A DNA stretch of 13,704 nucleotides. It comes from CAZSPL01 sp964608735. Lineage in GTDB: Bacteria > JAJVIF01 > JAPKYR01 > CAZSPL01. Below the pieces are notes generated by a model. That model worked only from the letters and a program-made list of their open reading frames with translations, ran no database searches and was not told the origin of the DNA. The stretch's first letter is position 1. The number at the start of each line of letters is the position of its first letter. Positions 1 to 6,772 of the stretch are shown here, piece after piece. A program made the translations under genes and the position numbers. The stretch lies in the NCBI GenBank assembly GCA_964608735.1, contig CAZSPL010000094.1, forward strand, positions 1 through 13,704, written 5' to 3'.

Positions 1-72
1 CGGCTTTCCTGCTCCCACTATATGTCGCGACGGAATTCATCCTGCGTAATGATAGACGAAAATATGGGCAAA

Positions 73-112
73 CTCACCTACAAGCTCGCTGGCCCGCTTG
101 TTTTCGGCACCG
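73..112 (+). repeat. Palindromic repeat copy A (degenerate)
   Basis: This is the most diverged of three related copies. It keeps the left arm CACCTACAAGCTCGC and the right part CGCTTGT..CGGCACCG. The AGG of the right arm has become TTT, so the hairpin is weaker than in B and C. It has the same orientation as copy C. It lies just beyond the 3' end of the AT-rich gene at 123-527, and copy B lies just before that gene's start, so the two copies bracket it. Confidence 0.5.
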
Positions 113-122
113 TGCTAAGCCA

Positions 123-527
123 TTACTTCCTTTTTTTCCCTTTTAGACCAGGCATTGCGTCCTCGAAGGTCTTCCATAAAACAGCCCGATCAATATATTC
201 AATCTCAGATCTAGAGATACTGCCAGAATCTGATATTTTTCGTGGGTTTATTACCCCAACTATCACATGCGCTGGATACTCATTATCTTTGATATCAAAC
301 AGTGATCGAGGCTCTGGCTTTATCGACCGATATTGAATATTGCTGATGTTTAGAGTTAATACTAAATATGTATCAGCCTTTTTCCGGATGTAATATTTGT
401 CATCGATTGGTGGCTCTACAACCACATAAGCATGATCGCCCTTGCCATCACTCAGCCTGTTAACAATTTTGCAGCCGCGTGCCTCAAAATTACCAACATC
501 TGCAGGGCTTATGAAGAAGTCATACAA
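123..527 (-). CDS. Hypothetical protein, AT-rich orphan gene
   Basis: I do not recognise the family. The product is 134 residues, soluble, with no signal peptide or membrane segment. It is mixed alpha/beta in appearance and ends in a basic tail (LKGKKRK). The start is TTG (525-527), preceded by GGAG with about ten bases between; the nearby ATG at 521-523 is out of frame and soon stops. The gene is much more AT-rich than the core: the stretch 181-240 counts 21 G/C of 60. It is bracketed by palindromic repeats A and B. A possible RHS-core fragment lies just upstream on the same strand, which would be the place for an immunity or toxin-tip gene. That role is inference only; no catalytic motif is visible. 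Confidence 0.6.
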   Translation of the reverse strand: MYDFFISPADVGNFEARGCKIVNRLSDGKGDHAYVVVEPPIDDKYYIRKKADTYLVLTLNISNIQYRSIKPEPRSLFDIKDNEYPAHVIVGVINPRKISDSGSISRSEIEYIDRAVLWKTFEDAMPGLKGKKRK

Positions 528-550
528 TTATTACCATCTCCATTTCCATA

Positions 551-593
551 GCCGGGTGCCGCCTACAAGCGAGTCCGCGAGCTTGTAGGTGAA
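551..593 (-). repeat. Palindromic repeat copy B
   Basis: The 9-bp arms CCTACAAGC (562-570) and GCTTGTAGG (581-589) are perfectly complementary around a 10-base loop. Flanks GCCGGGTGCCG and TGAA match copy C read on the opposite strand, so B is inverted relative to A and C. B and C together form a long imperfect inverted pair around 594-760, a REPIN-like layout. Confidence 0.75.
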
Positions 594-700
594 TGCCAGT
601 CGGCTGCCCCCCGGTGCCGGGGGCGAATGACTCGCCCCACGCGTCGAACGTGTATCCCGCGTCGCTGGTACTGGTCATCGATGCGGTGTCGGCGCATGTA
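594..700 (-). pseudogene. Possible degraded RHS/YD-repeat core fragment
   Basis: One minus frame reads AGYTFDAWGESFAPGTGG, close to the Y-x-Y/F-D-x-W/F-G-E pattern near the end of RHS cores. A run of six G (C607-612 on the plus strand) follows. With one G fewer, the frame continues SRLAFT, the expected run-up to the RHS FTG..D motif. At that point the sequence enters repeat B and resemblance ends. There is no convincing start, and only about 35 residues are recognisable. A perfect 6-bp GC hairpin (608-623) lies inside. Known: RHS cores carry such motifs before variable toxin tips. Inferred: this is a remnant. A chance match cannot be excluded. Confidence 0.3.
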
Positions 701-760
701 TTTTCCTTAAGCGATAGCACTTGACACATCCCCTGGAACATGATGGTAGCTCTTTTCAAA

Positions 761-805
761 TTCACCTACAAGCTTCGAGGACACGCTTGTAGGCGGCACC
801 CCGGC
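761..805 (+). repeat. Palindromic repeat copy C
   Basis: Arms CCTACAAGC (765-773) and GCTTGTAGG (785-793) pair perfectly over an 11-base loop, with flanks TTCA and CGGCACCCCGGC. The unit matches copy B in nearly every base outside the loop. It sits directly beyond the stop codon of the GT2 glycosyltransferase gene. Confidence 0.75.
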
Positions 806-806
806 A

Positions 807-1829
807 TTAAGATCCCGGCTTCGGCGAAGCCGGGCTACAGCTGAGGCGATTCTTTCGCACCCATTGCCGATAAATTTCCGTAAACGACACTTTCGCCGTT
901 TTTTCGACAAATCGCCGTTTGCGCAAAAGTCGCGGCCATTTCCACAGTAGGGCGAAATGCGCGAGCAGCAAGAGAGGGGATGTGAAAAGCGTACGGATAA
1001 ATTGCCACATCTCCTGCCTGAACATCGGCGCGAAGTCATGAAACTGCAGCGAGATGGAATCGTGGACGATTCTAATTTTATCACGGTTCGGATGCGCGCG
1101 GAATCGTATGCCGAAACCGCGCCGCCCGCCGCTTCCGGCGAGGTCGTGACGCGCCGATGCGCGCGGCGTGTACCACGCGATATATCCCGCGCGGCGCAGG
1201 CGGAAATCCATGTCGATATCCTCGAGGTACGCGAAAAAATCCTCATCGAACACCTGCCCCTCGAATTCCACCTGCCTGATTGCCGAAAGCCGGTACATCG
1301 CCGCCGCCGCGCTTACGCCGAACACTTCGCCTTCGTCATACTGCCCGGCATCCCGCTCACCCTTGCCCCGGTTGATAACCACGCGGTCGTCGTAGAATTC
1401 ATGCCCCGTCGAGTCGATGACCCGATTCCCACCGGCATCCTCACGGAGAAGCTTCCCTGTCACCGACGCGATTCGCGCATCGGCATCGAGTAATGACGCG
1501 AGGGTCGAGATGTAATTCGCATCGAGATACGCATCCTGGTTCAGCGTGAGAATATATTCCCCCTTCGCGACGCGAATTCCCTGGTTCACGCCCGCCGCGA
1601 AGCCGATGTTGTGGGGATTCGAAATCGCGCGGGCTTTCCCGGATGCAAGCCATTCGCTTATCGGAGGCGACTCCAGCACTTCCGAAACCGCGCCGTCGGG
1701 GGGATTGTTGTCGATGAGAACTAGTTCATAGTCGGTGAAGTCCTGCCGCGCGAGATGCTCGATGCATCGCGGCAGTTGAGCGTCGCCGTGGTAGTTGAGG
1801 ATGATTACCGTTACGCGCGGGGGATTCAA
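807..1829 (-). CDS. Family 2 glycosyltransferase (WbbL/rhamnosyltransferase-like)
   Basis: A 340-residue inverting GT-A enzyme, expected at the inner face of the cytoplasmic membrane, moving a nucleotide sugar onto a glycan or lipid acceptor. Visible motifs: N-terminal VTVIILNYHG, the LVLIDN nucleotide-binding strand (D40), NQD at 97-99 in the DxD metal position, and FFAYLEDIDMDFRLRRAGY (199-216), whose ED is the usual catalytic-base region. A hydrophobic patch near 281-297 followed by basic residues may anchor it to the membrane. Its ATG overlaps the stop of the GT4 gene (ATGA), indicating translational coupling. The last roughly ten residues (CSPASPKPGS) are encoded by the palindrome at 814-834, so the original C-terminus may have been replaced. 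Acceptor and sugar cannot be read from sequence. Confidence 0.88.
   Translation of the reverse strand: MNPPRVTVIILNYHGDAQLPRCIEHLARQDFTDYELVLIDNNPPDGAVSEVLESPPISEWLASGKARAISNPHNIGFAAGVNQGIRVAKGEYILTLNQDAYLDANYISTLASLLDADARIASVTGKLLREDAGGNRVIDSTGHEFYDDRVVINRGKGERDAGQYDEGEVFGVSAAAAMYRLSAIRQVEFEGQVFDEDFFAYLEDIDMDFRLRRAGYIAWYTPRASARHDLAGSGGRRGFGIRFRAHPNRDKIRIVHDSISLQFHDFAPMFRQEMWQFIRTLFTSPLLLLAHFALLWKWPRLLRKRRFVEKTAKVSFTEIYRQWVRKNRLSCSPASPKPGS
814..834. repeat. Perfect GC-rich hairpin, REP-like
   Basis: CCCGGCTTC-GGC-GAAGCCGGG is a 9-bp perfect stem with a 3-base loop. It lies inside the last codons of the GT2 gene, and there is no T-run on either strand, so a classical terminator is unlikely. 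It directly abuts repeat C. The shape is that of dispersed REP-like extragenic palindromes. Confidence 0.6.
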
Positions 1830-2932
1830 CTCAGATCAGCGCTCCTCCCGAGCACGCGGTAATAGATGCGGATGGCTTCACGTGCGTGATTTTCCCATGA
1901 ATAGATGGATGCCCTCGCCCTGCCTTTTTCCACGAGTTCCGCGCGCAGTTCTTCATCGGTTAAAAGTTTAGTTATCGCGTCGGCGATTTCGCCCGTTCTC
2001 TGCGGATTGACAAGCACCGCCGCATCGCCCGCGACTTCACGCGTCGCGTCGAGTTTGCTGGTGATTACCGGTGTGTTCGACGCAAACGCTTCGATTATCG
2101 GTATCCCGAATCCTTCCTCGAGGCTCGGGAACAGGAGCATCGACGCGCCCTGGTACATCGCGGCGAGCTCGCGTGTTTCGAGATACCCGCAGAACACCAC
2201 ATCCTGCGCGATGCCGAGCTCTTCCGCGAGGGCGGTCATCTCCCGCCTGTATGCGTTCTCGCGTCCGACGAGGGTGATTTTGGTGTCCTTCGGAAGCTTC
2301 CCTCTCGCCTCGGCGAATGCGCGAAGCATCCCGGCGTGGTTCTTGCGCGGCTCGAATGACGCGACCGAGAGGATAAACGGCCCGATGAGTTTGTAGCGGC
2401 GTCGGAGTGTGTTGACGAGGTCGTGGTCGGCGGGGACGACGAATTCTTTCTGGATGCCGAGCGGGACGACGGTAATCCGGTCCCCGTCGATGCGCAGGTA
2501 TCGCATCAAGTCGTTTTTAGTCGAAATCGAATTGGCGATGATATGGTCGGCTTTCTTGAGGGTCCTTGGGATGAAGTCGGCGAAATATCTGCGCGCGAGG
2601 CCTTTCATCATTTCGGGATGCTTGACGATAATCAGGTCGTGGGCGGTCGCGACTTTTTTCTGGCTTCCGAGCAGGGGCATGCTCAATGCGGGGGAGTGGA
2701 AGATGTCGCAGTCCGTACGCGCGATGGCCATCGGAAGCTGCACCTGCTCCCATAGAAGTCTCTGCGGGGTTGATTTGAGCGGCTTTTTTCCCGGGGGATA
2801 CATGCGTTCCACGCGGATATCTTCCTTGTATTTCTCGAGATGCTCGACGAGGTTACGCGCGTATATGCCCAGACCAGTCTGGATGTTCCCGAGTAGAGCC
2901 TGGCAGTCTATTGCGACAATTATCGGCGGCAA
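1826..2932 (-). CDS. Family 4 glycosyltransferase (GT-B fold)
   Basis: A 368-residue retaining glycosyltransferase of full family length. The N-terminal acceptor domain begins IIVAIDCQ with a glycine-rich GIYARNL segment. The C-terminal donor domain starts at about 184 with FILSVASFEPRKN (R196, K197 in the phosphate-binding position). It ends in the E-x7-E motif of FPSLEEGFGIPIIEAF (E273, E281). The chosen start is TTG at 2930-2932, with GAGG seven bases upstream; the only nearby ATG is followed at once by TGA. It is the first gene of a two-gene operon with the GT2 enzyme. Together they probably build part of an exported polysaccharide or O-antigen-like glycan; that role is inferred. Confidence 0.9.
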   Translation of the reverse strand: MPPIIVAIDCQALLGNIQTGLGIYARNLVEHLEKYKEDIRVERMYPPGKKPLKSTPQRLLWEQVQLPMAIARTDCDIFHSPALSMPLLGSQKKVATAHDLIIVKHPEMMKGLARRYFADFIPRTLKKADHIIANSISTKNDLMRYLRIDGDRITVVPLGIQKEFVVPADHDLVNTLRRRYKLIGPFILSVASFEPRKNHAGMLRAFAEARGKLPKDTKITLVGRENAYRREMTALAEELGIAQDVVFCGYLETRELAAMYQGASMLLFPSLEEGFGIPIIEAFASNTPVITSKLDATREVAGDAAVLVNPQRTGEIADAITKLLTDEELRAELVEKGRARASIYSWENHAREAIRIYYRVLGRSADLS

Positions 2933-2956
2933 TTTTCTCCCTCACATGGCCTGACG

Positions 2957-2965
2957 ATTCTACCA
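2957..2965 (-). promoter_or_regulatory. Extended -10 promoter for the glycosyltransferase operon
   Basis: Read on the minus strand, TGGTAGAAT combines an extended TGn with a -10 of five matches in six. It lies about 25 bases before the GT4 start codon, just after the terminator of the gene upstream, so the operon needs a promoter here. No good -35 is seen. The identical 9-mer occurs upstream of the lipoprotein gene at 4844. Confidence 0.45.
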
Positions 2966-2974
2966 TACGCGGAT

Positions 2975-3003
2975 AAAAAAAGCCCCCCTCACTCGAGGGG
3001 GGC
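2975..3003 (-). terminator. Rho-independent terminator of the NHL lipoprotein gene
   Basis: GAGGGGGGC (2995-3003) and GCCCCCCTC (2982-2990) form a perfect 9-bp stem with a 4-base loop. On the minus strand it is followed by seven T (2975-2981). It lies about 20 bases after the stop codon at 3024. Confidence 0.9.
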
Positions 3004-3023
3004 CGTGGTTCAAATCAAAGAAC

Positions 3024-3986
3024 TCAGATCGGGAGGTAGATGTATCCGAGCGGTGTGGTCGCGTCGGAGTTGACGTGAACATCCGTCTCGTACACCACGA
3101 TCGCGTTCGCCAGCAACTGGACCACGTGATCGCCCTCGGGCACGCTGTAGAGCGTGAATTCACCGTTACCGTTGGTAGTATCGGTTATTCCGGTACCCAC
3201 CACGTTCGCGGCCAATCCACTCACTGGGTCACCGTCAAGGCTTGATACAACCTTACCGGTGATGTTGCCCACACCCGACTGCCCGACGCCCGTGCGCTCG
3301 AGGTAGAGCGTCGCGGTCGTCTTGTATCCGCCGTTAACGAATATGTTGGCGTTACCCGCCTGGTATCCGTTGCGGTTGGCGATGAGTGTATGGTCGCCCT
3401 GCGGTACCGAGCGGAACCGGAAGAATCCTTTCTCGTCGGTATTCGTAGCGAAGACCCGGTATGTGCTCGAAATGCTGACAACCGCGTTGTCGAGCGGCAC
3501 GTTGGTGGTCTTGTCACGGACATAACCCTCGATGGAACCGTACGAGATCGGCTGGCCGTATTCATTGAATATCTGCAGCCCCTCGGAAGTGGCAATATAT
3601 ACGTTGCCGAAGCTGTCGATCTCGATAGCGGTCGGAGCCGAGAATCCAAGACCCTGGCCACCGATGCCCGCGCCGAACATGCGGATGAAGTTACCCTGGT
3701 TGTCGAACACCTGGACCCTGTTGAGCCCGGTGTCTGTGATGTAGATTTCCTGGTTGCGGGGGTCGACGGCGACACCACGCGGGCCGTAGAAATCACCGGG
3801 ATTGTGGCTCGTGCCGTCCTGCGCGCCACCGATGATCCTCTGAACGACGATCATCTGGGTGGGGACGACCGGGTCGGTGATTGCGATTGCGTTGCCGTGC
3901 GGGATAGTCGTGATCATCCGGCCATAGGCGTCGAATTCGAAGTCGTTTACGTTACCTGTTTGAATGCCGTCACGCGGCGGTAACAT
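3024..3986 (-). CDS. C-terminal part of NHL/beta-propeller lipoprotein, two beta-sandwich domains
   Basis: This 320-residue open frame continues, in the same frame, the lipoprotein gene upstream; only TGA and one Ser codon separate them. It has no signal peptide and starts inside a propeller blade (VNDFEFDAYGRM). An NHL repeat follows (GPRGVAVDPRNQEIYITDTG, about 68-87), then a second (APTAIEIDSFGNVYIAT, 117-133). Two carboxypeptidase-regulatory-like domains come next (about 151-230 and 241-320), each with the typical turn before GFF/GEF and a VPxGDH segment. As a separate gene it would lack export. The ATG has GGGGTGA immediately upstream, so weak re-initiation is possible. Best read as half of a 606-codon gene. 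Confidence 0.75.
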   Translation of the reverse strand: MLPPRDGIQTGNVNDFEFDAYGRMITTIPHGNAIAITDPVVPTQMIVVQRIIGGAQDGTSHNPGDFYGPRGVAVDPRNQEIYITDTGLNRVQVFDNQGNFIRMFGAGIGGQGLGFSAPTAIEIDSFGNVYIATSEGLQIFNEYGQPISYGSIEGYVRDKTTNVPLDNAVVSISSTYRVFATNTDEKGFFRFRSVPQGDHTLIANRNGYQAGNANIFVNGGYKTTATLYLERTGVGQSGVGNITGKVVSSLDGDPVSGLAANVVGTGITDTTNGNGEFTLYSVPEGDHVVQLLANAIVVYETDVHVNSDATTPLGYIYLPI

Positions 3987-3989
3987 ACT

Positions 3990-3992
3990 TCA
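3990..3992 (-). other. In-frame TGA splitting the NHL lipoprotein
   Basis: The codon order on the minus strand is ATG GGG TGA AGT ATG, all in one frame, with propeller sequence on both sides. The rest of the window uses TGA as a true stop (for example GT4, whose stop overlaps the next start, and the gene ending at 3024) and TGG for Trp. A recoded genetic code is therefore unlikely. Options are a point mutation, a base-calling error, read-through or re-initiation. Confidence 0.85.
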
Positions 3993-4844
3993 CCCCATGG
4001 TCTCATCCCAGCAGAATATCTGCACGGCTGCATCGCACATGGGAAAACCGTAAGCATTGATGCCGTCGACGTCGCCCTTGTTGTGATAGACGATGAAGTC
4101 GGCGGTGCCTTCATAGAAGTATGGGTCGAAGCCATTCTGCGGTGCCATCGGATGGACCGCCATAATGCCGTCGCCAAGGTCCCAATCCGTCGGGATCGGT
4201 TCAAGGTCGCAGTCGCCGTCGGGGGCGATCTTGGGGTTGGCGATTTTCAGGAAGAGCCAACCGTAAATCGGGTGTAAGTCAATGCCTCTCGGCGGTCCCT
4301 GGTCGGGACATCCGAACGCACCCGATGCCGTTGTTCCCCCACACCCATCCGGTGGATGGGCTTCGCCGCCCCACCAGGCAGTGTCAGAGCCTGCCATCGG
4401 GCTTCCACCCGTGACAAACTCGTCATCATAGAATGCCACCCAGGTGCACTGACCTGGGTCGGCATCGGGACCCGAAGCGATAATGGAACGTCCGGAGTCA
4501 TTGACTCCCGGGCCGGTATCGACAAGCGCATCCCAATAGCCACCGCCAATATTGCGCTTGAACTGCGCAAACGGGTCGAACAGCAGAAGGCCGGCACCGT
4601 TTGAGAAGACTATGTCGCCGTCTTTCTCAAAAGCCATGTCGGCTATGAATCCCAGTCCGTCACCCTCATCTTCGGGAACGACGAACGAAGGCGGAATACC
4701 CGGGTCGAGAACGTCACCCGGATTGTCATCATTGATGTTCGGTACTTCCGGGTAATTGACGTTGTCAGGATTGGAGCAACCTATCCCGACCCAGATAAGA
4801 ATTGCAAGCATCGCGACAGGAGCTAAGAATCTAAGTCCTTTCAT
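3990..4844 (-). CDS. N-terminal part of NHL/beta-propeller lipoprotein
   Basis: This part has 284 residues before the in-frame TGA; with the following frame the gene is 606 codons. The N-terminus MKGLRFLAP..IGC is a signal peptide with a lipobox Cys at 23, then an acidic Asn/Pro-rich linker (NPDNVNYPEVPNIND). After about residue 60 come propeller-like strands (GFIADMAFEKDGDIVFSNGA) and several Cys, possibly disulphide-bonded. An upstream in-frame TTG would add ten residues. I chose the ATG at 4842-4844 because AAGGAG (4851-4856) lies six bases before it. The product is expected to be a periplasmic or surface lipoprotein; the ligand is unknown. It is transcribed alone from the promoter at 4961-4990. 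Confidence 0.8.
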   Translation of the reverse strand: MKGLRFLAPVAMLAILIWVGIGCSNPDNVNYPEVPNINDDNPGDVLDPGIPPSFVVPEDEGDGLGFIADMAFEKDGDIVFSNGAGLLLFDPFAQFKRNIGGGYWDALVDTGPGVNDSGRSIIASGPDADPGQCTWVAFYDDEFVTGGSPMAGSDTAWWGGEAHPPDGCGGTTASGAFGCPDQGPPRGIDLHPIYGWLFLKIANPKIAPDGDCDLEPIPTDWDLGDGIMAVHPMAPQNGFDPYFYEGTADFIVYHNKGDVDGINAYGFPMCDAAVQIFCWDETMG

Positions 4845-4960
4845 GGCCAACTCCTTGCTGGTTATAAAGTGCAAAAGTTATCAAATCGATAAAACTACAA
4901 CGCTTATAGACGCAAACAGTTTTCGATGACCGGGAGAACGCGGTCGTCTAAAACCATTTA

Positions 4961-4990
4961 ATTCTACCACGAATCATGTTCTCCTAACAA
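4961..4990 (-). promoter_or_regulatory. Promoter of the NHL lipoprotein gene
   Basis: On the minus strand: -35 TTGTTA (4985-4990; four of six), an 18-base spacer, and the extended -10 TGGTAGAAT (4961-4969). It gives a leader of roughly 110 bases before the ATG. It lies in a 344-base stretch (4845-5188) that has no gene. The rest of that stretch holds only the hairpin at 5088-5110 and some AT-rich palindromes. Confidence 0.5.
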
Positions 4991-5074
4991 TAGGAACTAC
5001 TACTGAATACGCACGCTTCCAATACATACTCGTATTATTGCTCTCTATTTGTACCCCTCTTGGCTTCGGGGATC

Positions 5075-5110
5075 AAAAATATTTTTACTAATCCGGTTTC
5101 ACCGGAGTAG
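5075..5110 (-). terminator. Weak terminator-like hairpin after the PLD-like gene
   Basis: On the minus strand CTA-c-TCCGGT-gaa-ACCGGA-t-TAG forms a stem of 6 plus 3 pairs with one mismatch (5088-5110). It is followed by an interrupted T-rich tract ending in ATTTTT. It lies about 80 bases past the stop at 5189. The tail is imperfect, so termination may be partial. Confidence 0.35.
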
Positions 5111-5188
5111 ATTGAGTTTTCAAGGAACGTAGAGCTTTATCAAACCGTCAAGTCGTTAAAACATCGGCTGTTTAATCGTTGTCATATC

Positions 5189-6718
5189 CTATGTTCCGCC
5201 GGTGCCGGTTCCGGAAGGAGCAAGCTTCGGATAGAAGTTGCCTTCATAGCTCGCCCCGGGCAAAAGCAGGAACGTGTTGCCGTAGAGGAACTTCTGTTCC
5301 GGTATCACGTGCCCCGGAGCCTGTCCCGCTTCGAGATGGAACAGCTCGCCGGTGGTGACCCGTGAGCCGTAGAAACCTTCATTATCCGGGTTGGACGTAA
5401 GCTCGATCGGCTCGGGTGTTCCCGGGAAGTAATCGGAGACCCTCGCGGACTCGATGATGATCGGAACTTCGAGACCCACGTTATTGTATGCCGAGCGCAC
5501 GCGCCCGTAGACAACCCCAGTATTCACCGCTGCCGCGAGCAGGGCGTTGGCTTCTCCCACGCCGAAGCGGTAGCCGAGGGTGAGGTCATGCACGACAACA
5601 AGGGTTTCGTCGTTGAGAGTGAGGCCGCCCGCGGTCCAGTTGCAGCTTCCGGTTACGACGACCGGGTCGTTCGACGTCGCGGCGTTGAAGAATTCGTAGT
5701 CCTCAAACGTGAGCGGCACATCGAATACCATGAACTTGTGGTTCATGCCGTTCATGTTCGGGTATGTGTATCCATAGCTGTTGGTCGGGCCTGCCGCCGC
5801 GACGGAACCGTCATAGACGCCGGCTATCGCGATGACACCGCCCTGGGCGATGTTGTCGAGAACGGTGAAAAGCAGGCCGTCGGTGAACTGGTTAATCGCG
5901 TAGAATATGTATGTGTCGGCGTTGTAGATTTGGTCCAGCAGCACGGTCTGCGGGTCGTCGTTCGGGCCGAAATGGATATACACATCCACGCCGATCTTGA
6001 ACAGGTGATTGGTCATCGTCTCTTTCAGTTTACCGAAATGGTTGCGGTCAAACATCTGGATGAAGTCGAAGTAGAAAGCGTCGGTGACCGTCTTTATCTG
6101 GCTCACGTCGCTGCCGGCATTTATCGTGAGGGCGGTGTCGAAGATGAGGGTGTTGTTCGCCGAGCGCGTGAACGAGTAGTCCAGCAAGTCCCCTGAGCCG
6201 CTCAGGACGAGGTGGTTGTCGATGATCCAGTATCGCTCATGCATCAGCCTGTTGAGGTCGTCGTTGTCGGTCCTGATGAGTACGCCGGCATCGAGCAGTT
6301 GCTGAATGTCGGCGATGCTGTTGGCATCGTTGAAATATCCCTGCTCGGTGACGACGCGGATCTGCACGCCCCTGTTTGCGAGATTGACGAGCCTCGCAAC
6401 CATGTCATGGTTGTTGATGCGAGTCGTGCAGAGGTCGATGGAGACCGCCGCGTTATCGATATAGCGCATCAGGTCGCTCATCTCGAGCATATCCAATCCG
6501 ACCAGCTCCATCTGCTCTTTCGTATAGGGGTCGGATGTCCCAGTCGGCCCATGGCTTCCCTCAACCCTGAACTGCGGGTCGGTGAAAACGACTTTGACTG
6601 GGGATTCGGGAAGCGAGAACCCGGCGGGCGGGATATTATCGGGATTCTTGCATCCGCCGACAAATGCAGTTAATGCCATGATGAGGATCACTGCGCATGT
6701 ATATCTTAGAATCTGCAT
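5189..6718 (-). CDS. Phospholipase D-like lipoprotein with altered HKD motifs
   Basis: A 509-residue lipoprotein (lipobox FVGGC, Cys23) with two PLD-type halves. The first half carries the motif MHERYWIIDN: H160, R162 in place of Lys, D167, then SGSGD. The second carries MNHKFMVFD: N326 where His is expected, K328, D333, then TGSCNWT (356-362) and E371. PLD enzymes need one HxKx4D from each half, with His as nucleophile. With Arg in one and Asn in the other, activity may be changed or lost. A C-terminal region (about 400-490) resembles a carboxypeptidase-regulatory-like beta-sandwich. The ATG has GGAGGAG (6727-6733) eight bases upstream. It follows the CxxCH lipoprotein by 54 bases with no terminator, so they are likely one operon. 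Possible roles are envelope phospholipid or nucleic-acid binding or hydrolysis. Confidence 0.82.
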   Translation of the reverse strand: MQILRYTCAVILIMALTAFVGGCKNPDNIPPAGFSLPESPVKVVFTDPQFRVEGSHGPTGTSDPYTKEQMELVGLDMLEMSDLMRYIDNAAVSIDLCTTRINNHDMVARLVNLANRGVQIRVVTEQGYFNDANSIADIQQLLDAGVLIRTDNDDLNRLMHERYWIIDNHLVLSGSGDLLDYSFTRSANNTLIFDTALTINAGSDVSQIKTVTDAFYFDFIQMFDRNHFGKLKETMTNHLFKIGVDVYIHFGPNDDPQTVLLDQIYNADTYIFYAINQFTDGLLFTVLDNIAQGGVIAIAGVYDGSVAAAGPTNSYGYTYPNMNGMNHKFMVFDVPLTFEDYEFFNAATSNDPVVVTGSCNWTAGGLTLNDETLVVVHDLTLGYRFGVGEANALLAAAVNTGVVYGRVRSAYNNVGLEVPIIIESARVSDYFPGTPEPIELTSNPDNEGFYGSRVTTGELFHLEAGQAPGHVIPEQKFLYGNTFLLLPGASYEGNFYPKLAPSGTGTGGT

Positions 6719-6772
6719 TTATTGAGCTCCTCCAAATTGTTTAAGTATGTCGGAATCATAGACGGTTCGACC

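Noticed and set aside
22..336. A plus-strand frame crossing repeat A and the orphan gene
   Set aside because: It has no binding site, runs through a palindrome and overlaps a better minus-strand gene.
520..765. An intact 81-residue minus gene from GTG
   Set aside because: It starts inside repeat C and ends past repeat B, so most of it is repeat sequence. Only the short RHS-like part is kept as a possible remnant.
73..805. Integron attC sites
   Set aside because: The palindromes lack the GTTRRRY/RYYYAAC core, alternate in orientation, and no integrase is present.
707..1246. A 179-codon minus frame overlapping the GT2 gene and repeat C
   Set aside because: The GT2 frame carries the conserved ED and NQD motifs. 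The other frame is Arg/Ser-rich and runs through the repeat.
2409..2954. A 181-codon plus-strand frame opposite the GT4 gene
   Set aside because: The minus strand encodes all GT4 motifs; the plus frame has no recognisable motif.
3990..3992. TGA as Trp or Gly in an alternative code, or selenocysteine
   Set aside because: Other genes here stop at TGA, including one overlapping the next start, and TGG is used for Trp. No SECIS-like stem was seen right after the codon, and the residue is not in a redox motif.
4948..4977. A nine-residue leader peptide (ATG ATT CGT..TAG) before the NHL lipoprotein
   Set aside because: It overlaps the likely -10, so it would not be in the transcript. The binding site is only three bases from the ATG.
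5075..5086. AAAAATATTTTT as a regulatory palindrome
   Set aside because: It is simple AT sequence at the tail of a terminator-like hairpin; no second evidence for an operator.
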